Positions 31,011-38,891 of a stretch of DNA of 44,977 bases are shown here, piece by piece; the stretch's first letter is position 1, and every line of letters starts with the position of its first letter. The notes under the pieces were generated by a model that was not told the origin of the DNA, did no database searches, and saw only the letters and a program-made list of their open reading frames with translations. The translations under genes and the position numbers were made by a program. The stretch spans positions 32,133 to 77,109 of the forward strand of contig DFCS01000050.1 of assembly GCA_002367105.1 (NCBI GenBank), written 5' to 3'. The DNA comes from Hungatella sp. UBA3048 (GTDB lineage Bacteria > Bacillota > Clostridia > Lachnospirales > Lachnospiraceae).

Positions 31011-31053
31011 AATGATCTAGGGTTCCGCAGTTTAACTGGGAGAAGATATCATT
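31011..31053 (+). promoter_or_regulatory. Structured leader element with a ykkC-like CTAGGGTTCCG core
   Basis: AATGAT (31011-31016) pairs with ATCATT (31048-31053), enclosing CTAGGGTTCCG (31017-31027), a perfect CAGTT-T-AACTG hairpin (31028-31038) and GGAGAAGA. CTAGGGTTCCG is a hallmark of ykkC/guanidine-I class RNAs, but the following GGACTGGTCC part of that class is missing. It may be a reduced variant or a chance match. Confidence 0.35.
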
Positions 31054-31122
31054 CAGGCTTAAATTTATTATGGGTCATGGCAGTCAGCTGAAATTCCATT
31101 CAAGAAAGGGGAAAAACACCAG

Positions 31123-31611
31123 ATGTTTAGAGAAATGAGAAGAAACAAACAATTATTATCGCCTGAGGATACAATCGCAGTAATGGACAGATGCACCAAT
31201 GGTGTCCTGGCATGCTTTGGGGACGACGATTATCCCTACGCTGTGCCGCTGAGCTACGTATATTTCAATGACAAAATTTATTTCCATTCAGCAAAGGCCG
31301 GGCATAAAGTTGATGCAATCACAAAATATCCTAAGGTATCTTTTTCGGTAATCGATGAAGATACGATTGTAAGTAAGGAATATACTTCTTACTTCCGCAG
31401 TGTTATCGCCTTTGGAAAAGCCAGAATAGTGGAAGGCGATGAACGATGGGAGGCATTTAAGGCTTTGGCGCAAAAATATTCAGGTGATCAGCCGGAAGAG
31501 GCCAGGAACAAGGAAATAGCCGGATGTAGCCATGCTTACGTTATTGCAATTGATATTGAGCACATAACCGGCAAGGAAGCAATGGAGTATGTCAGAGCCA
31601 GACAGCAATGA
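31123..31611 (+). CDS. Pyridoxamine 5'-phosphate oxidase-like FMN protein, NimA-like
   Basis: The 162-residue protein has the split-barrel fold of the NimA/PNPOx-like group: the N-terminal MDRCTNGVLACFGDDDYPYAVPLSYVYFNDKIYFHSAKAGHKVDAI is diagnostic, with the FHSAKAGHK stretch near the cofactor-binding histidine. Members bind FMN or heme; NimA proteins inactivate nitroimidazoles, but most homologues have no shown role. GAAAGGGG precedes the ATG. It is a single-gene unit behind a 150-base structured leader. Confidence 0.83.
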   Translation: MFREMRRNKQLLSPEDTIAVMDRCTNGVLACFGDDDYPYAVPLSYVYFNDKIYFHSAKAGHKVDAITKYPKVSFSVIDEDTIVSKEYTSYFRSVIAFGKARIVEGDERWEAFKALAQKYSGDQPEEARNKEIAGCSHAYVIAIDIEHITGKEAMEYVRARQQ

Positions 31612-31650
31612 TTTTTATACACATAATATAAAGCGATGACGTTTAGGCCC

Positions 31651-31704
31651 CTCCATTCATCAAGTTTGCGGATTATTCCGCTGCCTATGGGTTGATGAAT
31701 GGAG
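31651..31704. terminator. Long inverted repeat with an internal hairpin
   Basis: CTCCATTCATCAA (31651-31663) pairs perfectly with TTGATGAATGGAG (31692-31704); inside it GCGGA (31668-31672) pairs with TCCGC (31677-31681). It sits between the convergent NimA-like and DUF5131 genes and probably ends transcription, although T-tracts are poor. Confidence 0.55.
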
Positions 31705-31754
31705 AGCGGCTGGGAACGGCAAACAGATTAATCTGCACATTGGTGTTATTTCCA

Positions 31755-32477
31755 TTAAAATAACCTTTTTCCATCTGAAATATCTATATCAAATTCTTTA
31801 GCTGCACTGGTCTGTTTAAATGGATTTATCTTATCCATTACTCCATCATGTTTAAATAGTGAGCCTGTGTTTTTAAACCAAAATGTTATATTTGCTTTTG
31901 CACATTGTTCACGGATATGAAACACCCAATCATAATCACATACACGAGCTTCCCGTCCTGTTTCACCACCAACTGTAACATGGTCGACTCCATGAAGATA
32001 AGGCGTTAAATCTATCGCTTCTAAAAGCGGTGAACAGGCTATAAATCGCCGTTTTATCGGATAGGATAAAAATAATGGAAGTCTATAGTCTGCCAGTTCT
32101 TGATTTTCAACAGTACACCCAATATTTACATTATCATATCCGGCACCCCAATCCGATGGAAGCGACACGAGAAAACGGTCAATTCGCTTTGTCAAAATCA
32201 AAAATTCTATATCTGTTCTTTTCCTGATCATAGCCCAAACTTCTTTCCGCCATTCGTCAGCTTCAGGAAGAAAGAAATCAGTGGCAAAACATGTTGCTAG
32301 AATTTTATCTCCTTTAATTCTGTATTCGCCTTTTGCATTTGTCCGTATCGGCCAGTCGAATTTATCTGTTTTTTGTATGGTGTTTTGACCATAGCGTTTC
32401 GCATGCGGCCCATAAAAATAACAATTTGTGCAGCCATCACTTACTTTGTAGCAGCCTGTCCACGGTTCCCAGTTCAT
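31755..32477 (-). CDS. DUF5131 (phage Gp37/Gp68-like) family protein
   Basis: The 240-residue product matches the DUF5131 group: it begins NWEPWTGCYKVSDGCTNCYFYGPHAKRYG and has the conserved blocks FATDFFLPEADEWR, FLILTKRID, NVNIGCTVENQELADYRLPLF and HVTVGGETGREARVCDYDWVFHIREQC. The clustered cysteines of the first block (GC...GCTNCY) recall radical-SAM-like iron-sulfur proteins, but function is unknown. The start is the second of two close ATGs, giving proper spacing from AAGGAGG. Homologues occur in phages and in bacterial chromosomes; no other phage gene is nearby. It follows a VOC gene in a three-gene minus-strand operon. Confidence 0.8.
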   Translation of the reverse strand: MNWEPWTGCYKVSDGCTNCYFYGPHAKRYGQNTIQKTDKFDWPIRTNAKGEYRIKGDKILATCFATDFFLPEADEWRKEVWAMIRKRTDIEFLILTKRIDRFLVSLPSDWGAGYDNVNIGCTVENQELADYRLPLFLSYPIKRRFIACSPLLEAIDLTPYLHGVDHVTVGGETGREARVCDYDWVFHIREQCAKANITFWFKNTGSLFKHDGVMDKINPFKQTSAAKEFDIDISDGKRLF

Positions 32478-32503
32478 AGGCATCCTCCTTATTTGGTTGG
32501 GTG

Positions 32504-32974
32504 TCATTTATCAAAGCACGATTCATACTGTTTCACAACATCAATGGGAAACATAGTGCGTTTGGCGACTTCTTCCGCTGACATGCCCTGACTGAAAAAG
32601 CGCTTTATAACCGTATTCATATCTTCTGCAATTTCCACAATATGCTTATCAGGGTCATATACCCGAATGTCACGCTGCCCCCACGGGTATTCCTTTATTT
32701 CATGTACCCATTGCAGGGCAGATATATTTTTTATTTCGGCATATACTTTGTCTAAATCTTCAACTTCAAAATAAACTTGAAAGCTATGTGATTGTTCTTT
32801 TACATGATCGACTGCTATACCGATGAGTTCGGCATATCCCTGTTGGAGAGAAAAGCCCTCAAAGGTTACATGTGAGCCAATATCCATTACAATATTTTGA
32901 TGAAGAATTGTTTCATAAAAGTGTTTAGAAACGGATATATCCCTGACCGCTAAAAGACATCCTTGATATTTCAT
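32504..32974 (-). CDS. VOC (glyoxalase/bleomycin-resistance) family protein with a C-terminal helical tail
   Basis: The 156-residue protein has one VOC module: LLAVRDISVSKHFYETILHQNIVMDIG, then FQVYFEVEDLDKVYAEI and DIRVYDPDKHIVEIAED. After it comes a tail of about 35 residues (FSQGMSAEEVAKRTMFPIDVVKQY) that resembles a small helix-turn-helix. VOC proteins bind metal ions and act on or sequester small molecules, for example bleomycin or methylglyoxal adducts. It is 15 bases downstream of the AraC gene and probably regulated by it. Confidence 0.8.
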   Translation of the reverse strand: MKYQGCLLAVRDISVSKHFYETILHQNIVMDIGSHVTFEGFSLQQGYAELIGIAVDHVKEQSHSFQVYFEVEDLDKVYAEIKNISALQWVHEIKEYPWGQRDIRVYDPDKHIVEIAEDMNTVIKRFFSQGMSAEEVAKRTMFPIDVVKQYESCFDK

Positions 32975-32989
32975 ATTTCATTCCTCCTT

Positions 32990-33799
32990 TTAGGATATTG
33001 TATGATATATATCAGTTCCGTCATAGTAAAAATCCGACATGGTTTTCATATATTCTTGAGGGGTAACACCACTAATTGCTTTAAAGTCTTTATCAAAGTG
33101 GGCCTGGTCAAAATATCCTGCTTGCTGTGACAATGCTGCAAAGAAGCAAGACGGTTTTTGAATGTGCTTTAACACATAATTAAAGCGGATTAAGCGTGCA
33201 TAATCCTTAATATTCATTCCGATTTGCGCAAGAAACAGGCGGTTTAGATGTCGCTCGCTATAACTGGACTGCCGGGCGACTTCTTTCACTTGTACTTGTC
33301 CATGACGATCAGAAATCACTGAAGCCGCTAATAATAAAGCATCCGAAACAATGTGATTTTCCATGCGTCCATATAAAACTTTTTCACATGTGTTTACCAA
33401 TTCTATACCTGTTTTTGATAATATAAATGCTTGATACAGTGAATTGAAAAGTTCGTTGTCAATGTCAGCAAGGGAAAGGCGTTTGTCGGCAAACTCCGAC
33501 TGACTTTGACGTGTAATTTGATATAAACCACAGGAGGATAGCTGAATAAGCAATAGGATATGATAACTATTTGGCTCCATCCCTAAGAAAACAGGCGTCA
33601 TAGATGCACCCCAAAGCTCAGCTCTTACAGCGTTTCCGTCAAAAGCAAGCGACAATGTTCCACAAGCATTTGGCATGAGCGTATATTGTGCCATGAATGT
33701 ATCTTTTTCTGGAAAAACAATGTTGTAATAGAGAATATATTTTCTTATGCCTATGTGTGAGGGAAACACATTGTATTGCTTGTCATTTTTGATAATCAA
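32990..33799 (-). CDS. AraC-family regulator (TTG start)
   Basis: The 269-residue protein has a C-terminal AraC domain: VQVKEVARQSSYSERHLNRLFLAQIGMNIKDYARLIRFNYVL, then FFAALSQQAGYFDQAHFDKDFKAISGVTPQEYMK. The N-terminal part (YILYYNIVFPEKDTFMAQYTLMPNACGTLSLAFDGN) is the DUF6597-like sensor seen in some regulators of this class. GGGGGGAAATGATT precedes TTG at 33799; the overlapping ATG is closed at once by a stop. First gene of the AraC-VOC-DUF5131 operon, which it likely controls. Inducer unknown. Confidence 0.82.
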   Translation of the reverse strand: MIIKNDKQYNVFPSHIGIRKYILYYNIVFPEKDTFMAQYTLMPNACGTLSLAFDGNAVRAELWGASMTPVFLGMEPNSYHILLLIQLSSCGLYQITRQSQSEFADKRLSLADIDNELFNSLYQAFILSKTGIELVNTCEKVLYGRMENHIVSDALLLAASVISDRHGQVQVKEVARQSSYSERHLNRLFLAQIGMNIKDYARLIRFNYVLKHIQKPSCFFAALSQQAGYFDQAHFDKDFKAISGVTPQEYMKTMSDFYYDGTDIYHTIS

Positions 33800-33843
33800 A
33801 TCATTTCCCCCCGTTTTTTATAGTGAATATAACGTTGTTGAAA

Positions 33844-33876
33844 CAAGCGTATCGCCCATTGAGAACGATACGCTTG
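33844..33876 (-). terminator. Hairpin terminator of the F420-ligase-like gene
   Basis: CAAGCGTATCG (33844-33854) pairs perfectly with CGATACGCTTG (33866-33876). On the minus strand TTTC follows, so the tail is short. Confidence 0.7.
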
Positions 33877-33913
33877 ATTGACATTTTGCTTGGCAGTTGC
33901 CAATAAACAAGAT

Positions 33914-35110
33914 TTATTTGGTGTAATTATCGAAGTAGCCTTGAACTAATACGATAGGTGTTCCTTTATCACCACTTCCGGAAGTGAGGTCACAGAGGGA
34001 ACCGATCAAGTCGGTTAACCGGCGCGGGGTAGTACCCTGAGATACCATGCTTCCAACTAAATTGCTGTCCTTGCTTTGAATGTAATTTGAAATAGCAGCC
34101 TTTAATTCCGCTCCGCTTAAATCAGCAAAATCGTTATCAGCAAGATACTTTAATTTGACTTCATTGGGCTGGCCTTCCAGACCTTCCGTATATGCCGGAG
34201 AAACCACCGGATCTGCCAATTCCCAAATTTTACCCATAGGATCTTTGAAGGCACCGTCGCCATAAATCATAACTTCAATATGCTTTCCAGTCTTTTCAAG
34301 GAGTCCGTCCTGAATCCTTTTAACAATGGGTTCGCAGTTGCGGGGGAATAACTTAACGGTGTCTTCGGTAGCTTTATTGCTGCCAAGTAAGCCGTAATTT
34401 TCATTATATCCGCTGCCATCGACCGGTGCGGTTAAGATATCATCAAGACCAAACACAGTCTCTGCATTGGCGGCTTTTAATAAGCGTTTCGTTCTAAAAC
34501 GGGTATGAATATCGCAGTTAAGAACATGCTTTGTATAATTTAAGATTGTGCGGCAGTCATTTGCAAGAATAACTTCTACTTCACAGCCTTCTTTTTGGAT
34601 AAGTTCCTTGTAATACTCAATGTAATCAACTCCGGTAAACGTATGCTTACGGTAGCCAAAAAGTTCACGGTAATGTGCCTCGGTTAAAACATCAGTCCAG
34701 GGATTAATGCCCTTTTCATCCAACGCATCAAGATCGATCAGGTGATTCCCTACCTCATCCGAAGGATAGCTTAACATGATTACGATCTTTTTAGCGCCTC
34801 TTGCAATGCCCTTAAGACAAATGGAAAAACGGTTACGGCTTAAAATAGGAAATACAATACCGATGGTTTCATTACCGAATTTATTTTTAATATCAGCGGC
34901 GATTTGATCTACAGTAGCATAGTTTCCCTGAGCGCGGGCAACAATGGCCTCAGTAGCAGCGACGACATCACGGTCACGCAATTCAAAATCTTCACTTTTG
35001 GCTGCATCAAGTACACTGGAAATAACGATATCTGCTATATCGTCTCCCTGGCGTATAATTGGTGCACGTACACCCCTTGACACAGTACCTATTAATCTCT
35101 CCATATGCAT
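33914..35110 (-). CDS. Coenzyme F420-0:L-glutamate ligase (CofE)-like protein
   Basis: The 398-residue protein matches the F420_ligase family (PF01996), which adds glutamate to F420-0 in methanogens and actinobacteria. Conserved parts are RLIGTVSRGVRAPIIRQGDDI, DRDVVAATEAIVARAQGNY, the central SRNRFSICLKGIARG and the glycine-rich GDGAFKDPMGKIWELADP. It is longer than archaeal CofE (about 250 aa), as are most Firmicute homologues. No other F420 synthesis gene is in the window and clostridia generally lack F420, so a different amide-ligation reaction is likely. AAAGGAG precedes ATG. Single-gene minus-strand unit. Confidence 0.82.
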   Translation of the reverse strand: MHMERLIGTVSRGVRAPIIRQGDDIADIVISSVLDAAKSEDFELRDRDVVAATEAIVARAQGNYATVDQIAADIKNKFGNETIGIVFPILSRNRFSICLKGIARGAKKIVIMLSYPSDEVGNHLIDLDALDEKGINPWTDVLTEAHYRELFGYRKHTFTGVDYIEYYKELIQKEGCEVEVILANDCRTILNYTKHVLNCDIHTRFRTKRLLKAANAETVFGLDDILTAPVDGSGYNENYGLLGSNKATEDTVKLFPRNCEPIVKRIQDGLLEKTGKHIEVMIYGDGAFKDPMGKIWELADPVVSPAYTEGLEGQPNEVKLKYLADNDFADLSGAELKAAISNYIQSKDSNLVGSMVSQGTTPRRLTDLIGSLCDLTSGSGDKGTPIVLVQGYFDNYTK

Positions 35111-35310
35111 GATTCTCCTTTAAACCCATGACAAATGCTGATGGGCTGTATTTAATTCACCTTATTATATCATGATAATTGATATTGGTAAACTTAATGC
35201 TTTTTATATATGACATAAGTTGTACTTATATCAGAAGATATCATTACTTTTGAAGCTGTAGCAGCGAAATAACAAATAAACATGCTTGCTAAAACGCTAT
35301 GCAAAGATTA

Positions 35311-35339
35311 TTGACGAATGATCTCATTAAATATATAAT
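35311..35339 (+). promoter_or_regulatory. Sigma-A-type promoter of the DUF6506 gene
   Basis: TTGACG (35311-35316), 17-base spacer and perfect TATAAT (35334-35339). The start near 35346 gives a 200-base leader. The part of this intergenic region from 35111 to 35310 shows only AT-rich sequence. Confidence 0.75.
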
Positions 35340-35385
35340 GATAACCAGTTGAAATAAATATTGTTATATAAAAAGTAAAAGATTA

Positions 35386-35431
35386 GGTTTTCTGGGGTTT
35401 TAAACCGGTCTGTGACCAAGAGAGAACCCAG
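35386..35431 (+). promoter_or_regulatory. ykkC/guanidine-I-like riboswitch candidate
   Basis: P1-like arms GGTTTTCT (35386-35393) and AGAGAACC (35421-35428) enclose CTGGGGTT and a small hairpin GGTC-TGT-GACC (35407-35417) followed by AAGAGAG. The ykkC/guanidine-I consensus is CTAGGGTTCCG ... GGACTGGTCCGAGAG; here the GGAC/GTCC stem is replaced by a still-paired GGTC/GACC. An alternative pairing CTGGGGTT with AACCCAG (35425-35431) is also possible. A long hairpin follows at 35456. Ligand and function are unproven. Confidence 0.45.
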
Positions 35432-35455
35432 CGTTTTATAAATGATGTGCGGAAT

Positions 35456-35501
35456 AATAAAGGCCTGGGAGATATCTGGTTGATATCTTTCAGGCTTTAT
35501 T
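35456..35501 (+). terminator. Long leader hairpin, possible terminator
   Basis: AATAAAGGCCTG...AGATATC pairs with GATATCT...CAGGCTTTATT around the loop TGGTT (35477-35481). The 3' arm is T-rich but no clean T-run follows. Its place between the ykkC-like element and the start codon fits an expression platform. Confidence 0.5.
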
Positions 35502-35546
35502 GTCAATTACTGCTGATTTGCCCGCATGGGGAAAGGAGAAAAATAT

Positions 35547-35855
35547 ATGAAGAAAAAATTTGCATTTTTACTGATGGGAGGCCACTATAACCCAGAGCTG
35601 CATCAGGCTTGTTTTGAGACAGAGAAACAAATCAGCTATGTATTTACTGTCAGAAATTTTAAGGAAGCCTGTGATAAGCTTGTTTTCTTAGAACGTGAAG
35701 GTGTTGGGGCCGTAGAATTATGCGGAGCATTTGGTGAAGAAGGTGCGCAAAAATTGATAGAACTAACGAACAATAAAATCGCTATAGGCTATGTCACCCA
35801 TAAGCCGGAACAGGATCCGTTATTTGCTGATTTCTTTTCAAGCTTTAACGGATGA
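35547..35855 (+). CDS. DUF6506 family protein
   Basis: The 102-residue protein (KKKFAFLLMGGHYNPELHQACFETEKQISYVFTVRNF at the start) fits the DUF6506 group of small soluble proteins with unknown role. The core VELCGAFGEEGAQKLIELTNNKIAIGYVTH has a GAFGEEG loop that could bind a ligand. GGAAAGGAG before ATG at 35547 is better placed than an in-frame ATG 21 bases earlier. Its long structured leader indicates RNA-level control. The GNAT gene 44 bases downstream is probably on the same message. Confidence 0.75.
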   Translation: MKKKFAFLLMGGHYNPELHQACFETEKQISYVFTVRNFKEACDKLVFLEREGVGAVELCGAFGEEGAQKLIELTNNKIAIGYVTHKPEQDPLFADFFSSFNG

Positions 35856-35899
35856 AACGAAAGCTATGCACAGTTAACAAACAGGAGGTATAAGGCTTT

Positions 35900-36400
35900 A
35901 TGAGTGTTATCATTAGACCTATTGAAGAAAATGATGCTGAATCACTTTGGCAAATGATGTCCGCACTTGATGCTGAGACAAAATATATGATGTACGAGCC
36001 AAAGGAACGGACGAAAAATACCGATAGAATAAAATCCACCATCAAGGAAGCTGCCGCAGGCAATAATCTGTTTTTAGCTGCCGAAGCAGATCATGAAATT
36101 GTTGGATATATATCTGCGCAAAAAGGCATTTTAAGAAGAGTAAAACATTCTGCATATATCGTAGTAGGAATTCGTGCATCCTATCAGCGGCAGGGGATCG
36201 GTACCTCATTTTTTAGGCAGCTGGACAAGTGGGCCGGCGAGAAAGGGGTTACCAGGCTTGAATTAACGGTAATGTGTATCAATGATGCTGCGAGAAACCT
36301 GTACGAAAAAAATGGATTTGTTGTTGAAGGAATAAAGAAAAATTCCATGGTTGTGGATGGGACGTATGTGGACGAATATTATATGGCCAAGCTATTATAA
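35900..36400 (+). CDS. GNAT N-acetyltransferase
   Basis: The 166-residue enzyme starts VIIRPIEENDAESLWQMMSALDAETKYMMYEP, typical of ribosomal/spermidine-type GNATs, and has the acetyl-CoA loop YQRQGIGTSFF with NAARNLYEKNGFVVEGIKKN near the end. The substrate may be an amine, an amino acid or a protein N-terminus. AGGAGG precedes ATG by 10 bases. It follows the DUF6506 gene and precedes the two-component system; a shared message with DUF6506 would place it under the same leader control. Confidence 0.83.
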   Translation: MSVIIRPIEENDAESLWQMMSALDAETKYMMYEPKERTKNTDRIKSTIKEAAAGNNLFLAAEADHEIVGYISAQKGILRRVKHSAYIVVGIRASYQRQGIGTSFFRQLDKWAGEKGVTRLELTVMCINDAARNLYEKNGFVVEGIKKNSMVVDGTYVDEYYMAKLL

Positions 36401-36453
36401 GCAATGAGTATAATATCAGTCCCATTAACAGGTTTTAAGGAGGTGATTTCAAT

Positions 36454-37116
36454 TTGAAGCTGTTTATTATAGAAGACGATATCGTTCTGAGAACAGAATT
36501 GATTTCGCTGCTGGAGAGCTATAATTATTCTTGTGAAACAAGTGATAACTTTAAAGATATCATATCGGAAGCAACGGATTCAGACGCAGATTTGATTTTG
36601 CTTGACATCAATCTGCCTTATTATGATGGATACCACGTATGCAGGGAGATCCGTAAGCTATCGGATGTACCTATTATGGTTGTGACAAGCCGCAACAATG
36701 ACATGGATGAACTGATGAGCATGAACCTGGGCGCAGATGATTTTATAACAAAACCTTATAACATTCAGATCCTGCTTGCCAGGATCGGAGCCATACTTAA
36801 ACGCACCAACCAGAAGAATTATTCCTCAGAAGTAGAATATAAGGGCTTAACATTGTCAATGGCAAAAAGCACAGTATATCATGAAAACAAAGAGGTTGAG
36901 CTCACGAAAAATGAATTGCGGATTCTTTCTGTTTTAATGCAGAACGCAAACAGCATTATTTCACGGGATGATTTGATGGATGAGCTTTGGCAGTCCGATG
37001 AATTTGTCGATGACAATACACTGACTGTCAATGTCAACCGTCTGCGTAAAAAGTTAGAAGAAATCGGTGCTGCGGATTTTATAAAGACCAAACGCGGCCA
37101 GGGGTATATGATATGA
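36454..37116 (+). CDS. Response regulator, OmpR family, BceR-like (TTG start)
   Basis: The 220-residue regulator has an N-terminal receiver (LFIIEDD with Asp8/Asp9, phospho-acceptor Asp51 in LLLDINLP, Thr in VVTSRNN, Lys in ITKPYN) and a C-terminal winged helix (LTKNELRILSVLMQNANSIISRDDLMDELWQSDEFVDDNTLTVNVNRLRKKL, in parts). It is the BceR/VraR-like type that senses cell-wall antibiotics through a partner transporter. AAGGAGG precedes the TTG start. The stop overlaps the kinase start by 4 bases. Confidence 0.87.
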   Translation: MKLFIIEDDIVLRTELISLLESYNYSCETSDNFKDIISEATDSDADLILLDINLPYYDGYHVCREIRKLSDVPIMVVTSRNNDMDELMSMNLGADDFITKPYNIQILLARIGAILKRTNQKNYSSEVEYKGLTLSMAKSTVYHENKEVELTKNELRILSVLMQNANSIISRDDLMDELWQSDEFVDDNTLTVNVNRLRKKLEEIGAADFIKTKRGQGYMI

Positions 37117-38123
37117 AGTTTTCAAGCTTTTTGAAAGATAAGATCCTGTTTTTATTGGCGCAAAGCTTTATCATTGTATTTTTGGCCTTCCTGTTGGATG
37201 TCTACCATATCGGTCGTTATGCCATAATACTTATTTGCACGACCATTGTCATAACCTCTTTCGTTGCACTGGTTTATGAGTACCTGATACGCTGCAGATA
37301 TTATTACAGATTAAATAAAACGCTGGAGTCAATGGAGCAAAAGCAGTATATCGCTTCCCTGTTAGAAGAGCCTAATTTTGCCGAAGGGGAAGTTTTATGT
37401 GAAATTCTTAAGCGTGTTACGAAAGCGATGAACGATGAGATTGCTTCCTATAAGATATCCCAGGATGAATACCGGGAATATATTGAAACATGGATTCACG
37501 AGATAAAGATCCCTATTTCCTGCATCGATCTAATCTGCCAAAATAACCGCAATGACATAACAAAGAGAATATCCGAAGAAACTGTACGGGTGGACTCTTA
37601 TATCGAACAGGCTCTTTATTATGCCCGGAGCAAAAACGTAGCGTCTGACTACAGCATCAGAAGGCTTTCTCTTGACAGTCTGGTGAAAGCCGCCGTGAAG
37701 AAACATTCAAAACAGCTGATAGGGTGCAGCGCACAGGTGAAGCTGGACAATCTTGATCATACGGTTTATGCTGATGAAAAGTGGCTTGATTTCATTATTG
37801 GGCAGATTATTGCAAATAGTATCAAATATAAAAAGGATACTCTGACACTGCAATTTTCGGCTTCAGAAAATCAGGAGAATATTATTCTTTTTATCCGGGA
37901 TAACGGAATTGGAATTTCTGAAGGCGACCTTGGGAGAGTGTTTGAAAAGGGATTTACGGGGGAAAACGGAAGGGCATTCGCCAAATCTACGGGGATCGGC
38001 CTGTACCTTTGCAAAGAACTTTGTAATAAGATGTATCTGGGATTAGAAGCCCAGTCATCCGTGGGTAACGGTACAACAATTAGAATAACATTTCCAAAAG
38101 ACAGACAGTCATTCCTACAGTAG
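37113..38123 (+). CDS. Intramembrane-sensing histidine kinase, BceS-like
   Basis: The 336-residue kinase has two membrane helices close together (about residues 12-30 and 36-57) with almost no extracellular loop, the feature of BceS-type sensors that read a partner ABC transporter rather than the ligand itself. The phosphorylated His129 lies in WIHEIKIPIS; then come the N-box in IIANSIKY, the G1 box DNGIGI, the F box VFEKGFTG and the G2 box GIGLYLCKE. Its partner transporter is probably the BceAB-like pair at 40539-43266. Confidence 0.87.
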   Translation: MKFSSFLKDKILFLLAQSFIIVFLAFLLDVYHIGRYAIILICTTIVITSFVALVYEYLIRCRYYYRLNKTLESMEQKQYIASLLEEPNFAEGEVLCEILKRVTKAMNDEIASYKISQDEYREYIETWIHEIKIPISCIDLICQNNRNDITKRISEETVRVDSYIEQALYYARSKNVASDYSIRRLSLDSLVKAAVKKHSKQLIGCSAQVKLDNLDHTVYADEKWLDFIIGQIIANSIKYKKDTLTLQFSASENQENIILFIRDNGIGISEGDLGRVFEKGFTGENGRAFAKSTGIGLYLCKELCNKMYLGLEAQSSVGNGTTIRITFPKDRQSFLQ

Positions 38124-38187
38124 GGGATCCCCATTAAAGCAGAGATGTGCAGAATATTATTAATCATAAGACGGAAGAGGAGGATTC

Positions 38188-38670
38188 ATGGTCATGTTTC
38201 GCTATGTACACACAAATATAATTGCTAAAGATGCAAAAAAACTGATTGATTTTTATAAGAAGGTGTTTCACTGCAAAAGCATCAATGAAACACGTGACCT
38301 GCGAGGGGTATGGTTAGACGGACTAACAGGACTGAATGATGCACATATTACAGGAGAGCATCTTCTTTTGCCCGGATATGTCGAAGACCACCCAACGCTC
38401 GAAATATTTTCATACGACATGCTGGAAGGAACCATACCTTCGGAGATTAATCGCCCGGGAATTGCACATATAGCCTTTGAAGTGGATGATGTGGAAGCGA
38501 CCTTAGCAGAAGTTATTAAGGCGGGAGGAAGCAATGTCGGAGAGTTGGTTGCTGCGGAATACCCAGACGGCAAGGAAGCGGTATTTGTTTATGCGCGGGA
38601 CCCTGAAGGAAATATTGTTGAACTGCAAAGCTGGAGACAGATAAATCAAACCGAAAGAATGAGGCATTAA
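38188..38670 (+). CDS. VOC (glyoxalase/dioxygenase-like) family protein
   Basis: The 160-residue protein has a complete VOC fold: RYVHTNIIAKDAKKLIDFYKKVFHCKS, LEIFSYD, GIAHIAFEVDDVEATLAEVIKAGG and VYARDPEGNIVELQSW. His8 of MVMFRYVH, His in AHIAFEV and Glu in IVELQSW could bind a metal. Such proteins in antibiotic-response loci sometimes bind or modify drugs, but this one has no shown substrate. GAGGAGG lies before ATG at 38188; ATG at 38194 is equally well placed. It sits between the BceS-like kinase gene and the transglycosylase gene. Confidence 0.8.
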   Translation: MVMFRYVHTNIIAKDAKKLIDFYKKVFHCKSINETRDLRGVWLDGLTGLNDAHITGEHLLLPGYVEDHPTLEIFSYDMLEGTIPSEINRPGIAHIAFEVDDVEATLAEVIKAGGSNVGELVAAEYPDGKEAVFVYARDPEGNIVELQSWRQINQTERMRH

Positions 38671-38750
38671 ATTCAATTTATCATTGCATCACGGCAATGA
38701 TGTCAGAGCGTATAACACACGACATGTTGCAAGCAAAGTAGTGTGTCAAT

Positions 38751-38795
38751 AAAAAAGGCTGTATGTTCCTTCTGCGGGAGCATACAGCCTTTTAT
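38751..38795 (+). terminator. Intrinsic terminator
   Basis: AAAAGGCTGTATG (38753-38765) pairs perfectly with CATACAGCCTTTT (38781-38793), with A-run and T-run on either side. It separates the BceRS-VOC message from the transglycosylase gene. Confidence 0.88.
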
Positions 38796-38891
38796 CTTAC
38801 AAATTTGTTTGATTATCGTAAGTAAAATCTATGGTTCCATGATTCTTTCCCTGTTATACTGAGGAAGCAAACCACGAAAGGAGTGATTTTG

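Noticed and set aside
31755..32477. The DUF5131 (Gp37/Gp68-like) gene as evidence of a prophage.
   Set aside because: No structural, integrase, lysis or replication gene of a phage is nearby, and it lies in an operon with AraC and VOC genes.
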